From Pseudomaricurvus alkylphenolicus (lineage in GTDB: Bacteria > Pseudomonadota > Gammaproteobacteria > Pseudomonadales > Cellvibrionaceae), in contig NZ_JAAQPI010000015.1 of the NCBI RefSeq assembly GCF_011683955.1, forward strand, positions 1-64,000: DNA of 64,000 nt, read 5' to 3'. The translations under genes were made by a program, and so were the position numbers. This document shows positions 25,800 through 34,440 of this stretch, one piece after another. The notes beneath the pieces are model-generated. The model did no database searches, was not told where the DNA came from, and saw only the letters and a list, made by a program, of their open reading frames with translations. Within the stretch, counting starts at the first letter, position 1; each line of letters begins with the position of its first letter.

Positions 25800-27683
25800 A
25801 TGCCGGATAAGATCATGGACGATCCCATTGTTGTCTTATTACTGGAATTTATCTTCGTCGAAGCGATCGTTCTGGTCGCGTTGATCGTGATCGTGTACCG
25901 GCTTCGCAACGCGCTTTCTCGCCTTAAACTCAAACATGAAACTCTGCGCGAACATCTGGCCGACAAGGAAGCGCCCGCAGATCAGCCTCCCCTGGAACCT
26001 CCCCCGCCAACCCGGCCCGCCACAGACGAAAAGGACAATCTGATTCAATTGCTGAGAGAGCGGGTGCGTGCGCTCAAAGCCTCGGAAAAGGATCAACACC
26101 AACTTGAAATGGAGCTGCAACGGGCGAATGATCGTATAGAAATTCTGGAAAATCGCCATCAACGAACTCTGGAGAGTCTGAATCGGATTCGGCAAATCAA
26201 TCGCTCCTTAAACATGATTTCCTCCTCGAGCAGCTCACAGCCCTGGGTCAAGATCGAGGACATTCCTTCCGAAGAGCGCTTCAATTTCGCTATGGAGAAC
26301 GTTGATAACGCGCGTAACTCACTCGACGCCATCGGCACATTGAATCAGCACAAGCAGGCGCTGTCGACCGAACTTCTGGAGACTGTGACGACGGAAAAGG
26401 CATCTCCTGAAATCAATCAATTTCTGAAGGACCGAATCCAAACACTGCAGACAAGTCTGGTCCAATCGGATTCAGAAATTCTGGCGCTGAATAAACAGAT
26501 CCATTGCATGCAAAAGCAGCTGCGGGAACAGCACCAGCCCGGCCGCTCGGCGACCATTGAGATAGAAACCGCTCGCTCATCCGTCGAGTCTAACGTGGCC
26601 TTTGCCTCGGACAATGATGGCTACGATTTACAAGCAGGCCGGCGCATGACCCTGGACCAGATTCGATCGTTACAGAATAATAACAGCGAGCAACGCAATA
26701 TCATTGTGGACCTGAAGCGGGAAATCCAAACGCTGCAGAAAGAGCTGCAGAGTCATTCCGATTTGACCCAGGAAGAGGTCAAAGCCAAGATTGACCGCAT
26801 CGCAGATCTTGAAGCGATGATAAAAGAATGCGACCACTGCATCTCTATACTGGAGAGTGAAGTGGAAATGCTTTACAGCCAGGTGGCCAATATTGAGGAC
26901 CAGGAACAGCTTGACAACGGTCAATCGAAGGACAATCAGGAAATCGAACGGTTGACCCAAGAATTGACGCAAATGACCGATATGATGAACAACACCATGA
27001 CCTTGTATGGCGACCAGAGCATCGTGACCAAATTCGCCATGGAAAGTTCTGCCGTCTCAAGCATCAAGGAGTTGATGGTCCTGCTGGACAGCACTGTTCG
27101 CGTCATGGGCCCAACACCCGCAATCGATATTCGCACCAAAATTGTTAATGCCTCCATCACCCCGGAGTCCGAATTCCATGCCGCTGACATCAAACGGCTG
27201 AAGACTGCCAAAGCCTCCGACCAGGCGGAAAAACCTCTTCTATACAGTCCACGGATTGCCATCATGGCGACCAACCTGCCCAAGGACCCGGAAAGAAAAA
27301 TACAAATGAGCGACAATTTGTCGTTGCTGAAAAACATCAGCGCAGCTGGTGTCGACCGGTTGGAGTCCAGTGAAATCAGTCGGCGTCAGCAAAAAACCCT
27401 GGAAAAACTGTTGACGGCAACCCAGCGGGAGATTCAGAACATAGAAGTGCAACAGAATTACCAGAGTCAGGAGTTGCATTCCGTTTTGAACAAGCTGATG
27501 AAGGAGGTTTACAATATCACCAACTCCATTGATCTGGCCCCTGCGCTGAAAAATATCCTGAAGAATGCGATCGAAGAAACCCAGGAACGCTCAGCGTTGT
27601 TACTGGCTTCTGGCAGCCTGGTCACCGACGGATTTAGCAGGTTGATCAATAACTTAAATGACAAGCTGGAAAAGGACGGATAA
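25800..27683 (+). CDS. Membrane-anchored coiled-coil protein, partner of a CheY-like regulator
   Basis: A 627-residue protein. A single hydrophobic segment at ~9-33 is followed by a proline-rich linker (about 59-73) and a long heptad-rich region (about 78-400) with several coiled-coil stretches. The last ~220 residues are less helical, with KFAMESSAVSSIKELMVLLD and LYSPRIAIMATNLPKDPE. From memory, segments of this kind occur at the C-terminus of some gammaproteobacterial response-regulator/coiled-coil proteins; I cannot check this. No catalytic motif is evident. It is 11 bp upstream of a stand-alone receiver-domain gene, so the pair probably acts together. A GGGAAG ribosome site precedes the ATG; an in-frame ATG at 25815 is also possible. 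Confidence 0.7.
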   Translation: MPDKIMDDPIVVLLLEFIFVEAIVLVALIVIVYRLRNALSRLKLKHETLREHLADKEAPADQPPLEPPPPTRPATDEKDNLIQLLRERVRALKASEKDQHQLEMELQRANDRIEILENRHQRTLESLNRIRQINRSLNMISSSSSSQPWVKIEDIPSEERFNFAMENVDNARNSLDAIGTLNQHKQALSTELLETVTTEKASPEINQFLKDRIQTLQTSLVQSDSEILALNKQIHCMQKQLREQHQPGRSATIEIETARSSVESNVAFASDNDGYDLQAGRRMTLDQIRSLQNNNSEQRNIIVDLKREIQTLQKELQSHSDLTQEEVKAKIDRIADLEAMIKECDHCISILESEVEMLYSQVANIEDQEQLDNGQSKDNQEIERLTQELTQMTDMMNNTMTLYGDQSIVTKFAMESSAVSSIKELMVLLDSTVRVMGPTPAIDIRTKIVNASITPESEFHAADIKRLKTAKASDQAEKPLLYSPRIAIMATNLPKDPERKIQMSDNLSLLKNISAAGVDRLESSEISRRQQKTLEKLLTATQREIQNIEVQQNYQSQELHSVLNKLMKEVYNITNSIDLAPALKNILKNAIEETQERSALLLASGSLVTDGFSRLINNLNDKLEKDG

Positions 27684-27694
27684 CAGGACCTGCC

Positions 27695-28057
27695 ATGACA
27701 CATATTTTGACCGTTGATGATTCACAATCGATACAAACCATGATCAACTTTGTTTTGCTGAACCAGGGCTATGAGGTCAGCACCGCCAACTCTGGCGAGG
27801 AAGCGCTGCAATTAGCCAGGGATTCGAAGTTTGATATGGTCATTACGGATATCAATATGCCGGATATGGACGGTTATGAGCTTACCGAAAAACTCAGGGC
27901 CCTGGAGAATCTGCAACACGTGCCGGTGATCGCGTTGACCACCGAAAACGACAATACCAGCAAGCTCAAGGGCAAGCGCGCCGGCCTGACCGGTTGGTTG
28001 GTCAAGCCGTTGCAACCTGAAAAACTGTGCCAGATTGTGAAGCACTTTACCCGTTAG
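27695..28057 (+). CDS. Single-domain CheY-like response regulator
   Basis: A 120-residue receiver domain with no output domain. It has the acidic pair D8-D9 (TVDDS), the phosphoacceptor D52 in VITDINMPDMDG, the switch Thr82 (ALTTE) and Lys104 (LVKPL). All residues for phosphorylation are present. No histidine kinase is nearby, so its phosphodonor lies elsewhere. It is in an operon with the membrane coiled-coil protein. Its stop codon overlaps the stop of the convergent wax-ester synthase gene by three bases. Confidence 0.92.
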   Translation: MTHILTVDDSQSIQTMINFVLLNQGYEVSTANSGEEALQLARDSKFDMVITDINMPDMDGYELTEKLRALENLQHVPVIALTTENDNTSKLKGKRAGLTGWLVKPLQPEKLCQIVKHFTR

Positions 28058-29487
28058 GCGGATTTTTTGGTCAACGCTGCAGCCAGCTCAAAATACTCGT
28101 CCGTGGATGCCTGCATGCACTCAATGTAGAACGACATATCTTCGAGAACCGCACGATCAGCTAATACACCCAGGCAAAGTTCACTGCCAACGCCGCTGAT
28201 GCCATGGCTGACGGCGACACTGTCGACAACCGGTACTAACGGGAAGCTGGACTTCACCGGCGCTCCCGCAAAATAGTATTGGCTGGCTCCGGTGGGACCC
28301 GGCACATTGGTGATGATGGTATTAAACAAACGCAACTTGGTATTAATGCGCACACTGTTAAGCAGGCGGTTCGACAGCGAGCGTAAGTAAGCGGGCATCA
28401 TCTCACCACCCGATTCGACCAGATCAGCCACAACGTCCCGCGCCAGCGGAATACCCTTGGCGGTACGCTGATTAATCTTACCCAGGCGTTCGACCGGGTC
28501 TGCAATATCCGTTCCGATGCCGATCAACATACCACTGACTTTATTGCCGGCGTCCTGCTCCTGGCCACTCTCGCGAACCGAAACCGGACACAAGGAAACC
28601 AGCGATGATTCCGGTAACTGGTCATGTCGCTCCAGGTAACGTCTCATACCCCCCGCAATAATGGCAATAATGATGTTATTGACGCTGGTATCCGGTAGAA
28701 GTTTGCGCGCCTTCTTCAGGTCTGACAGCTGCCAACGCAAAGCACCATAGGTTCGGTGCGGCGTAACATTAACGTTAAAACGACAGTCCGGCGCCCGGCT
28801 CTGGTCGGGCTTGGCATCCCCTCGCAAACGGCTGACCAGCTGTACGGTTTTGCGCCCCACGGTTGCCCCGTGTTTAATACTGCGAACCGCCTGACCAAAC
28901 AGACGTGGGGTGGTACGTGCCCACATTTCCCGTTTGCTGGGCGCCCTTTCCAACAGTGGGACGTGACGCTGGCCACCGGCCTCATAGGTGGGCTGGTCTT
29001 CCATCAATGCCGTGGTGAGCACTACACCGGTTTTGCCGTCTGCATAGGCATGATGCATGCGCAGCAGAACCGCAAAGCTGTTCTCGGGGTAGCCTTCAAC
29101 ATTATTGAGGCCTTCGATAATGTAGATTTCCCAGGGAGCCCGATCCAGATCCAGAGTGCGCGACATGATTCGAGCGGTAAAGATGCACAGCTGACGCCAG
29201 TCCCCCGGCTGTGGCAGACCCACATGACGGACGTGGTACTCAAGGTCGAAGTTGTCATCATCCATCCAGTAGGGGTCATCGAGTCCCATTGGAGCCTTTT
29301 GCAGGCGGCGTCGGAACATGGGATTGGATAGCAGCTTGTCCTCAAGATACTCCAGTACCTGTTTGTGCCGAACCAGGCCGCCAGGGGCCGAGGATTGGTC
29401 GCAAATCCAAAGCCCGGCAATGGTCATCGGCTGGTAAGGAGTTTCGGCGTACCAGAAGCCGGCATCAAGTGCAGTCAGTTGTTTCAT
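28054..29487 (-). CDS. Wax ester synthase/diacylglycerol acyltransferase (WS/DGAT)
   Basis: A 477-residue acyltransferase of the AtfA/WS-DGAT family, which makes wax esters or triacylglycerol from acyl-CoA. The N-terminal LTALDAGFWYAET resembles the usual start, the catalytic HHxxxDG motif is MHHAYADG (H145, H146, D150, G151), and the C-terminal domain has the NIIIAIIAGGMRRYL and TNVPGPTGASQYYFAG segments found in this family. The length fits (450-500). It implies storage of neutral lipid, a trait seen in several marine gammaproteobacteria. It is monocistronic, convergent with the CheY-like gene and divergent from the HxlR regulator. Confidence 0.93.
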   Translation of the reverse strand: MKQLTALDAGFWYAETPYQPMTIAGLWICDQSSAPGGLVRHKQVLEYLEDKLLSNPMFRRRLQKAPMGLDDPYWMDDDNFDLEYHVRHVGLPQPGDWRQLCIFTARIMSRTLDLDRAPWEIYIIEGLNNVEGYPENSFAVLLRMHHAYADGKTGVVLTTALMEDQPTYEAGGQRHVPLLERAPSKREMWARTTPRLFGQAVRSIKHGATVGRKTVQLVSRLRGDAKPDQSRAPDCRFNVNVTPHRTYGALRWQLSDLKKARKLLPDTSVNNIIIAIIAGGMRRYLERHDQLPESSLVSLCPVSVRESGQEQDAGNKVSGMLIGIGTDIADPVERLGKINQRTAKGIPLARDVVADLVESGGEMMPAYLRSLSNRLLNSVRINTKLRLFNTIITNVPGPTGASQYYFAGAPVKSSFPLVPVVDSVAVSHGISGVGSELCLGVLADRAVLEDMSFYIECMQASTDEYFELAAALTKKSA

Positions 29488-29687
29488 GGCGAATGTGCCC
29501 TTTCAGTTTGAGAAACCTGCCGTCACCGAGAACTGTAGGGCTACCGCCGCGCGAGCCGGTCCCTGGCCTGATTGGTGACAAATACTGCAAAGAGTATTGA
29601 ATGGCGGCTATTTTAGGGATTAACCCTTACCAAACAATGACGGAAACGGGCAGCACAGTGGCGATTTAGTCCATTTTCAACAAATCG

Positions 29688-29708
29688 GTGTCGGTTTTGA
29701 CCGAACAC
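29688..29708. promoter_or_regulatory. Inverted repeat at the promoter of the HxlR gene
   Basis: GTGTCGGT and ACCGAACAC flank a TTTG centre; the arms are complementary except for one extra A. The repeat overlaps a possible -35 TTGACC (29698-29703), which is 17 bp from a -10-like TATCGT. Position and symmetry suggest an autoregulatory operator. Confidence 0.45.
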
Positions 29709-29764
29709 GCCAAGCTATAGTATCGTTATGGAACCAACTCAAGCCTCAACAAACAGGAGAGACC

Positions 29765-30232
29765 GTGCGCTGGGCGGATATAGGTGAAGACGTTTGTTCG
29801 GTGTCCCGGGCGCTTTCCGTTGTCGGCGACCGCTGGACGTTATTGATTATCCGCAGTGCTTTTTTGGGCGCCCGCCGCTTTTCAGAATTCCAGAAGGATA
29901 TAGGCCTGACTCGACATCGCTTGTCGGACCGGTTGAACAAACTGGTGGAAGACCAGGTATTTGAGAAGGTGCAATATCAAAGCAATCCGGTGCGCTACGA
30001 ATATCGGCTCACAGATCGCGGCAAAGAGTTGTATCCGGTGATTATGACTTTGGTCAAATGGGGTGATAAATGGATGGCGGGCGATGGCGGCAAGCCCATG
30101 GAATATGAGCACAAATCCTGCGGCAACAATATCATGCCAGTGCTCACCTGCCCGGAGTGTCATGAGGAAATTGATCCGCACGACATGAAAGCAATGCCCG
30201 GCCCGGCCCTGCAGGCGCTGATGAACGGCTGA
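29765..30232 (+). CDS. HxlR-family winged-helix regulator
   Basis: A 155-residue regulator. Residues ~10-100 are an HxlR domain: CSVSRALSVVGDRWTLLIIR, FSEFQKDIGLTRHRLSDRL and YRLTDRGKEL. HxlR proteins often have a redox- or aldehyde-sensing Cys near the N-terminus; Cys11 sits at that place here. The C-terminal tail adds SCG and TCPECH, which together could bind zinc, a frequent extension in this family. The start is a GTG at 29765 with GGAGAG just upstream. It is divergent from the wax-ester synthase gene, which may be a target. Confidence 0.88.
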   Translation: MRWADIGEDVCSVSRALSVVGDRWTLLIIRSAFLGARRFSEFQKDIGLTRHRLSDRLNKLVEDQVFEKVQYQSNPVRYEYRLTDRGKELYPVIMTLVKWGDKWMAGDGGKPMEYEHKSCGNNIMPVLTCPECHEEIDPHDMKAMPGPALQALMNG

Positions 30233-30245
30233 CTATAAAGTTCGG

Positions 30246-31049
30246 TTACTCTGGCAACCAACCGCCGGTCGCCTGCAAAGGTGCCGGATCGTTGCCATGA
30301 CTGACCCAGAAGGCCACGGCTTTTTTGCCCGGCAGTGGCGAGGCGGGTAACGAACCCTTCCACATGGGTTTATCCGCAGTCTCGGTGTGGTGAACCAGCA
30401 CGACAAAATCCTGGGGTAAACGCCGACCGCGGTTTTCACCCGAACCAATGTCGGTGACCTGATCAAACCCCAGCAGGGCGATATTAAATACCAAACCCCG
30501 GTTATCGGCATTGCGAATAAAACGCGCACTGTATTGGCCGTTTTCAACCTCTATTTTCAGCCGCCCCACATCGGACGTGGACGTACTCGCCGTGGAGAAT
30601 CCGAAGGCAGCTTTGGGCACCTGATTACTCAAGTGGCCCGGCAGATCCGTCGGCAACTCCCGGCGATTGAACCAATCACGCCACTCGCTTCCGGCCAGCA
30701 TAAACCCCGGTGTGTACACGGCCTTGCAGCGCTGGTGCAAATGGTAGCGACGCTGACGCTGAGAGTGTTTCATCGAAGCAAAAGGGTCACGCCAGCCCAG
30801 GTAATCCCAGTAGTCCACATGAAAAACCACCGGTACCAACTGACGCCACAGGCGCGGGTCCTGCTTGAGTGTGGACATCCACCGCTCTGCCGCCGGGCAG
30901 CTGCTGCAACCCTGGGAGCTGAACATTTCCAGCAGCGCCACCGGTCTGGGGCCGCTGTCGAACTGCAGCGCAGCAGAAGCCGCCCAAACCGGCTGCAACA
31001 GCAGGCTCAGGAGTAGGTAGCTAATGGCTGCGTGTAATTTAATGTGCAT
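30246..31049 (-). CDS. DUF1223 exported thioredoxin-like protein
   Basis: A 267-residue protein with a Sec signal peptide (core SYLLLSLLLQPVW). It matches DUF1223: VALLEMFSSQGCSSCPAAERWM with a CxxC-type pair (GCSSCP), VFHVDYWDYLGWRDPFAS and YTPGFMLAGSEW. The fold is thioredoxin-like, so a role in envelope redox chemistry is possible, but no function is established for the family. The start at 31049 gives a proper signal peptide; the longer frame to 31145 does not. Confidence 0.87.
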   Translation of the reverse strand: MHIKLHAAISYLLLSLLLQPVWAASAALQFDSGPRPVALLEMFSSQGCSSCPAAERWMSTLKQDPRLWRQLVPVVFHVDYWDYLGWRDPFASMKHSQRQRRYHLHQRCKAVYTPGFMLAGSEWRDWFNRRELPTDLPGHLSNQVPKAAFGFSTASTSTSDVGRLKIEVENGQYSARFIRNADNRGLVFNIALLGFDQVTDIGSGENRGRRLPQDFVVLVHHTETADKPMWKGSLPASPLPGKKAVAFWVSHGNDPAPLQATGGWLPE

Positions 31050-31151
31050 GTTTCTTAGTGCGTATGGGGCTTCTATAGTTCCCAAAAGTGATCCGGTGGA
31101 CACTGGGCGCCGTAGGTTATCAGACCAGCCCAATCGAAAAGGCACCGGATA

Positions 31152-32147
31152 ATGAGCAAAAGTACCTTGATCGCAACCAGCAGCATTCAGGAACCCGCCT
31201 TACCCGCTATCAAAGTAGGCCTCAGCGCGTGCCTGGCCGGTCACAGCGTAAGATACAACGGCGGTCACAGCCAGTCCAAACTCTGTGTCAAGCAGCTCTC
31301 CAACCACTTTCAATTTGATACCTTCTGCCCAGAGGTGGCCGCGGGCTTTGGTACCCCTCGCCCCAGCCTTCGCCTGAACGGCGACCCTGAGAACCCAACG
31401 CTCTCCTACACTAAAGACCCCAACTCAGATGTGACTGAGCAACTGAAGCAGGGATTCGCCGGAAAAATTCAAGATTGTGGCCATCTCGACGGATATATTT
31501 TGATGAAAAACTCTCCCAGTTGTGGCCTGGAAAGGATCAAGGTATACCGGGATAACGGTTACCCGATGGATACCCGTACCTCCGGTTTGTTTGCAAGCGC
31601 CCTGCGTAAACGCTGGCCCCTGCTACCCCTGGAGGAAGAAGGCCGTCTGCATGACCCGGTACTGCGAGAGAACTTTATTTTGCGGGTCTACGCACACCAT
31701 CATTTTCGTACCGAGGTCTTGAGCAACCCGGGGTACCACCGGTTGTTGCAGTTTCACAGCACCTATAAATATGTGCTGATGGCTCATTGCCAGTCCACTT
31801 ACCGTCGTTTGGGGCGTCGCCTTTCCGGGGCCAGTAAAGAACCCCTGGAGCTGCTGTTATCGGAGTATCAGGCTCAGCTGATGCAAGCGCTCGCCAAACC
31901 CGCCAAACGAGGCAGCCACTGCAATGTGTTGCTGCATTTGCTGGGCTATTTAAAGCAGAGTGTTCCCGCCCCGGCCCGACAACACATTGCAGAGATCATC
32001 CACCGCTACCGCGAGGGCAAACTGCCTTTGGTGACACCCATGACTCTGCTGCGGCACTATATCGACCGTGAAGGCAGCGAATATGTGCGCGCTCAACGCT
32101 ATTGGCAGCCCTACCCCGAGGAGCTCGGCCTGACCAACAGCCTCTGA
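31152..32147 (+). CDS. DUF523/DUF1722 protein (YbgA-like fusion)
   Basis: A 331-residue cytosolic protein. Residues ~20-170 are DUF523, with GLSACLAGHSVRYNGGHS, CPEVAAGFGTPRP and MKNSPSCGLERIKVY; the three cysteine motifs suggest a metal cluster. Residues ~200-320 are DUF1722 (YHRLLQFHSTYKYVLMAH, VLLHLLGYLKQ). This fusion is usual in proteobacteria and is commonly followed by a photolyase gene, as here. The role is thought to relate to DNA repair or light response, but the chemistry is unknown. The photolyase frame starts within or just after this gene, so the two are almost certainly co-transcribed. Confidence 0.9.
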   Translation: MSKSTLIATSSIQEPALPAIKVGLSACLAGHSVRYNGGHSQSKLCVKQLSNHFQFDTFCPEVAAGFGTPRPSLRLNGDPENPTLSYTKDPNSDVTEQLKQGFAGKIQDCGHLDGYILMKNSPSCGLERIKVYRDNGYPMDTRTSGLFASALRKRWPLLPLEEEGRLHDPVLRENFILRVYAHHHFRTEVLSNPGYHRLLQFHSTYKYVLMAHCQSTYRRLGRRLSGASKEPLELLLSEYQAQLMQALAKPAKRGSHCNVLLHLLGYLKQSVPAPARQHIAEIIHRYREGKLPLVTPMTLLRHYIDREGSEYVRAQRYWQPYPEELGLTNSL

Positions 32148-32167
32148 TCTTTGAACGAGTCTACCCC

Positions 32168-33601
32168 TTGAAACACGCCGTGTGGCTGCGCAATGACCTG
32201 CGCCTGGACGACAACCCCGCTCTCTACCAAGCCTGTCGGCATAACTGTCCCGTGGTGGCTATATACACCATCACGCCCGAGCAGTGGCAGATTCACGGCG
32301 AAGCTCGTGCCAAGATCGGCTTCCGGCAGGACCTGCTTAACAATCTTGTCGAGCCGCTGGCGGCGTTGGGTATTCCTCTGGAAGTCATCTCCAGCCCCGG
32401 TTTTGGAACACTGCCCACCGATCTGGCCACCCTCTGCAGCCAGCTTAATGTGACGCAGCTGTGGTACAACCAGGAAGTTCCACTGGACGAGATCAACCGA
32501 GATTACGCGGTTTCGCAGACGCTGTGGCAGCAGGGCATAAAGTGCACGCCGACACTGAATGACTTTCTGGTACCGCCAGACCAGCTTCGAACCGGTCAGG
32601 GCGGATATTACAAAGTGTTTACCCCCTGGTATCGGGCCTGGCTCAAGCATTTGGGTCAACACTCCCCAATGCCGCTGCCGATCCCGGAACCCTTGGAAAG
32701 TGGGGTTGTCAATTTGCAATCGAATAACAGTATGGGAACGGTTGCGTGCGAATTTCCCGGCACAGAACCCTATCGAGATGATCTCTGGCCCGCCTCGGAG
32801 AACATCGCCCGGCAACGGTTGCGGGATTTTGTTGAGCAACGTGCGATCGACTACAGCGAGCGTCGGGATTACCCGGCCGTTAACGGCACCAGTACGCTGT
32901 CCCCGTATCTGGCCAGTGGTGTTCTGGGGGTCAGACGCTGTCTGCAGCTTATCCAACAGGAAGCGGCATTTAACGGCCAGACCTGGCAGGACAGTGTCTG
33001 GCTGCGAGAGCTTGCATGGCGGGAATTTTATCGCTACCTGATGCTGTATTTTCCCCAGCTGTCGCGCCTGCAGCCTTTTAGACCCGAAACACAGTTTATC
33101 CAGTGGGAGCATGATGCCGGTCAGATTCAAGCCTGGCAGCACGGCAACACCGGCTACCCCATCGTCGACGCCGCCATGCGCCAACTCAATCGCACCGGTT
33201 GGATGCACAATCGCCTGCGTATGATCAGCGCCAGCTTTTACACCAAACTGATGCTGCACCACTGGCACGGCGGTGAAGCCTATTTTATGTCCCGCCTGCT
33301 GGACGGTGACTTTGCCTCCAACAATGGCGGTTGGCAGTGGAGTGCCTCTACCGGATGCGATGCCAGCCCCTGGTTTCGGGTCTTTAACCCCACCAGACAA
33401 TCCGAGAAGTTTGACCCTGACGGGACATTTATACGCCGGTTTATACCGGAATTGGCCAAACTGGATCGGCGCAGCATTCACAATCCCAGTAGCAGCCAGC
33501 GGCAGGTCTGCGGCTATCCGGAGCCTGTTATCGACTACAGAGAGGCCCGAGAGCGGGTTTTGAGGCGCTTCAAGGCACTCGCCGAACTGAACAAGGCCTG
33601 A
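32168..33601 (+). CDS. phrB: Deoxyribodipyrimidine photolyase
   Basis: A protein of about 477 residues of the cryptochrome/photolyase family, which repairs cyclobutane pyrimidine dimers using FAD and blue light. The N-terminal antenna domain starts AVWLRNDLRLDDNPAL. The FAD-binding domain has YPAVNGTSTLSPYLASGVLGVR, the Trp-rich WLRELAWREFYRY, HNRLRMISASFYTKLML and the hallmark DGDFASNNGGWQWSASTGCDASPWFRVFNP. No ATG is available at the N-terminus; I use the TTG at 32168, which fits the family N-terminus, while an earlier TTG at 32102 would overlap the preceding gene by 46 bp. Confidence 0.93.
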   Translation: MKHAVWLRNDLRLDDNPALYQACRHNCPVVAIYTITPEQWQIHGEARAKIGFRQDLLNNLVEPLAALGIPLEVISSPGFGTLPTDLATLCSQLNVTQLWYNQEVPLDEINRDYAVSQTLWQQGIKCTPTLNDFLVPPDQLRTGQGGYYKVFTPWYRAWLKHLGQHSPMPLPIPEPLESGVVNLQSNNSMGTVACEFPGTEPYRDDLWPASENIARQRLRDFVEQRAIDYSERRDYPAVNGTSTLSPYLASGVLGVRRCLQLIQQEAAFNGQTWQDSVWLRELAWREFYRYLMLYFPQLSRLQPFRPETQFIQWEHDAGQIQAWQHGNTGYPIVDAAMRQLNRTGWMHNRLRMISASFYTKLMLHHWHGGEAYFMSRLLDGDFASNNGGWQWSASTGCDASPWFRVFNPTRQSEKFDPDGTFIRRFIPELAKLDRRSIHNPSSSQRQVCGYPEPVIDYREARERVLRRFKALAELNKA

Positions 33602-33605
33602 TCAG

Positions 33606-33634
33606 TTGACAGGGCAACCAAATGAAAGGATAAT
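33606..33634 (+). promoter_or_regulatory. Sigma-70 type promoter for the TetR-RND operon
   Basis: A perfect -35 TTGACA (33606-33611) is separated by 17 bp from a -10 GATAAT (33629-33634). It starts four bases after the photolyase stop and ~33 bp before the TetR start codon, so the efflux operon has its own promoter. Confidence 0.75.
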
Positions 33635-33666
33635 GTCGTTCGAATAAAATTACCCGGAATATCCTT

Positions 33667-34407
33667 ATGTGCCCTGCGCCAAAATGCTGCCCTGTGGAAC
33701 AGGAGCAGAAGATCCTGCAAGCCGCGGCCGAATGTGTAGAGCAGACCTCACTGCTGGACTTCACCATGTCAGCCATCGCCAAGAAGGCCGGTGTGTCGAT
33801 GGGCTCCATCTACAAGCATGTTCATACCAAGGAAGATGTTCTCATCGCACTTGGAATGCACACATTTGAAAATCTGCAAAGCGTTTTCAGACGCATTCTT
33901 GCATTGGATGACCTCACTCCCGCCCAGCGGTTATTGGCGATCTCTCTGTTCGACTACAACAAGGTTGATCCCTATCCCTTCTCCCGTCACCTGGAAATGT
34001 TAATCAGTAGCGACGCCGTGCAGCGTCGCGGCTCAGCGCACTGGCTGGAAAAGTTGACGCAATCCAACGCTGGCTGCATGCAGATCTTTCGTGAGTTTTT
34101 GGAGAAAACCGTAGAGCAGGACAATTTGGGGACGGAAGGGGAGCCGCTGGAGTACCTGGAGCGGCTTAACCTTGCCATTTGGACCATGGGCGTTGGTCAT
34201 ATTCAGGTGGTGTTGCAACAGTATAGCCTGAAGAGCCGCTTGGCCGAGAACGCCGCAGACCACGGTCTACCGTTCCCGCTGCCGGTAAACGACCCCCACG
34301 TGGTTAATATGCAACAGCTGATCAACAGTTTTCTCTGGCGCGAACCTCTGCAGCCGGAACACATATTACAGGTCGCAGAGCGCCTGGAAGAACTCGGCCT
34401 GCGCTAG
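33667..34407 (+). CDS. TetR/AcrR family regulator of the RND pump
   Basis: A 246-residue regulator. The TetR helix-turn-helix is clear (ILQAAAECVEQTSLLDFTMSAIAKKAGVSMGSIYKHVHTKEDVL, split here only for reference as residues ~17-60). The long C-terminal part is the ligand domain. The first residues MCPAPKCCP are Cys-rich, which is unusual for TetR proteins and could be a sensing element. It precedes the RND adaptor by ~33 bp on the same strand, so it probably represses its own operon. Confidence 0.9.
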   Translation: MCPAPKCCPVEQEQKILQAAAECVEQTSLLDFTMSAIAKKAGVSMGSIYKHVHTKEDVLIALGMHTFENLQSVFRRILALDDLTPAQRLLAISLFDYNKVDPYPFSRHLEMLISSDAVQRRGSAHWLEKLTQSNAGCMQIFREFLEKTVEQDNLGTEGEPLEYLERLNLAIWTMGVGHIQVVLQQYSLKSRLAENAADHGLPFPLPVNDPHVVNMQQLINSFLWREPLQPEHILQVAERLEELGLR

Positions 34408-34440
34408 CAGATTGCCTGAAGTTATTTAAAGGAATTGATT

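Noticed and set aside
32111-33481. A 456-codon minus-strand frame opposite photolyase
   Set aside because: The opposite strand encodes a full photolyase with all motifs; the antisense product resembles nothing.
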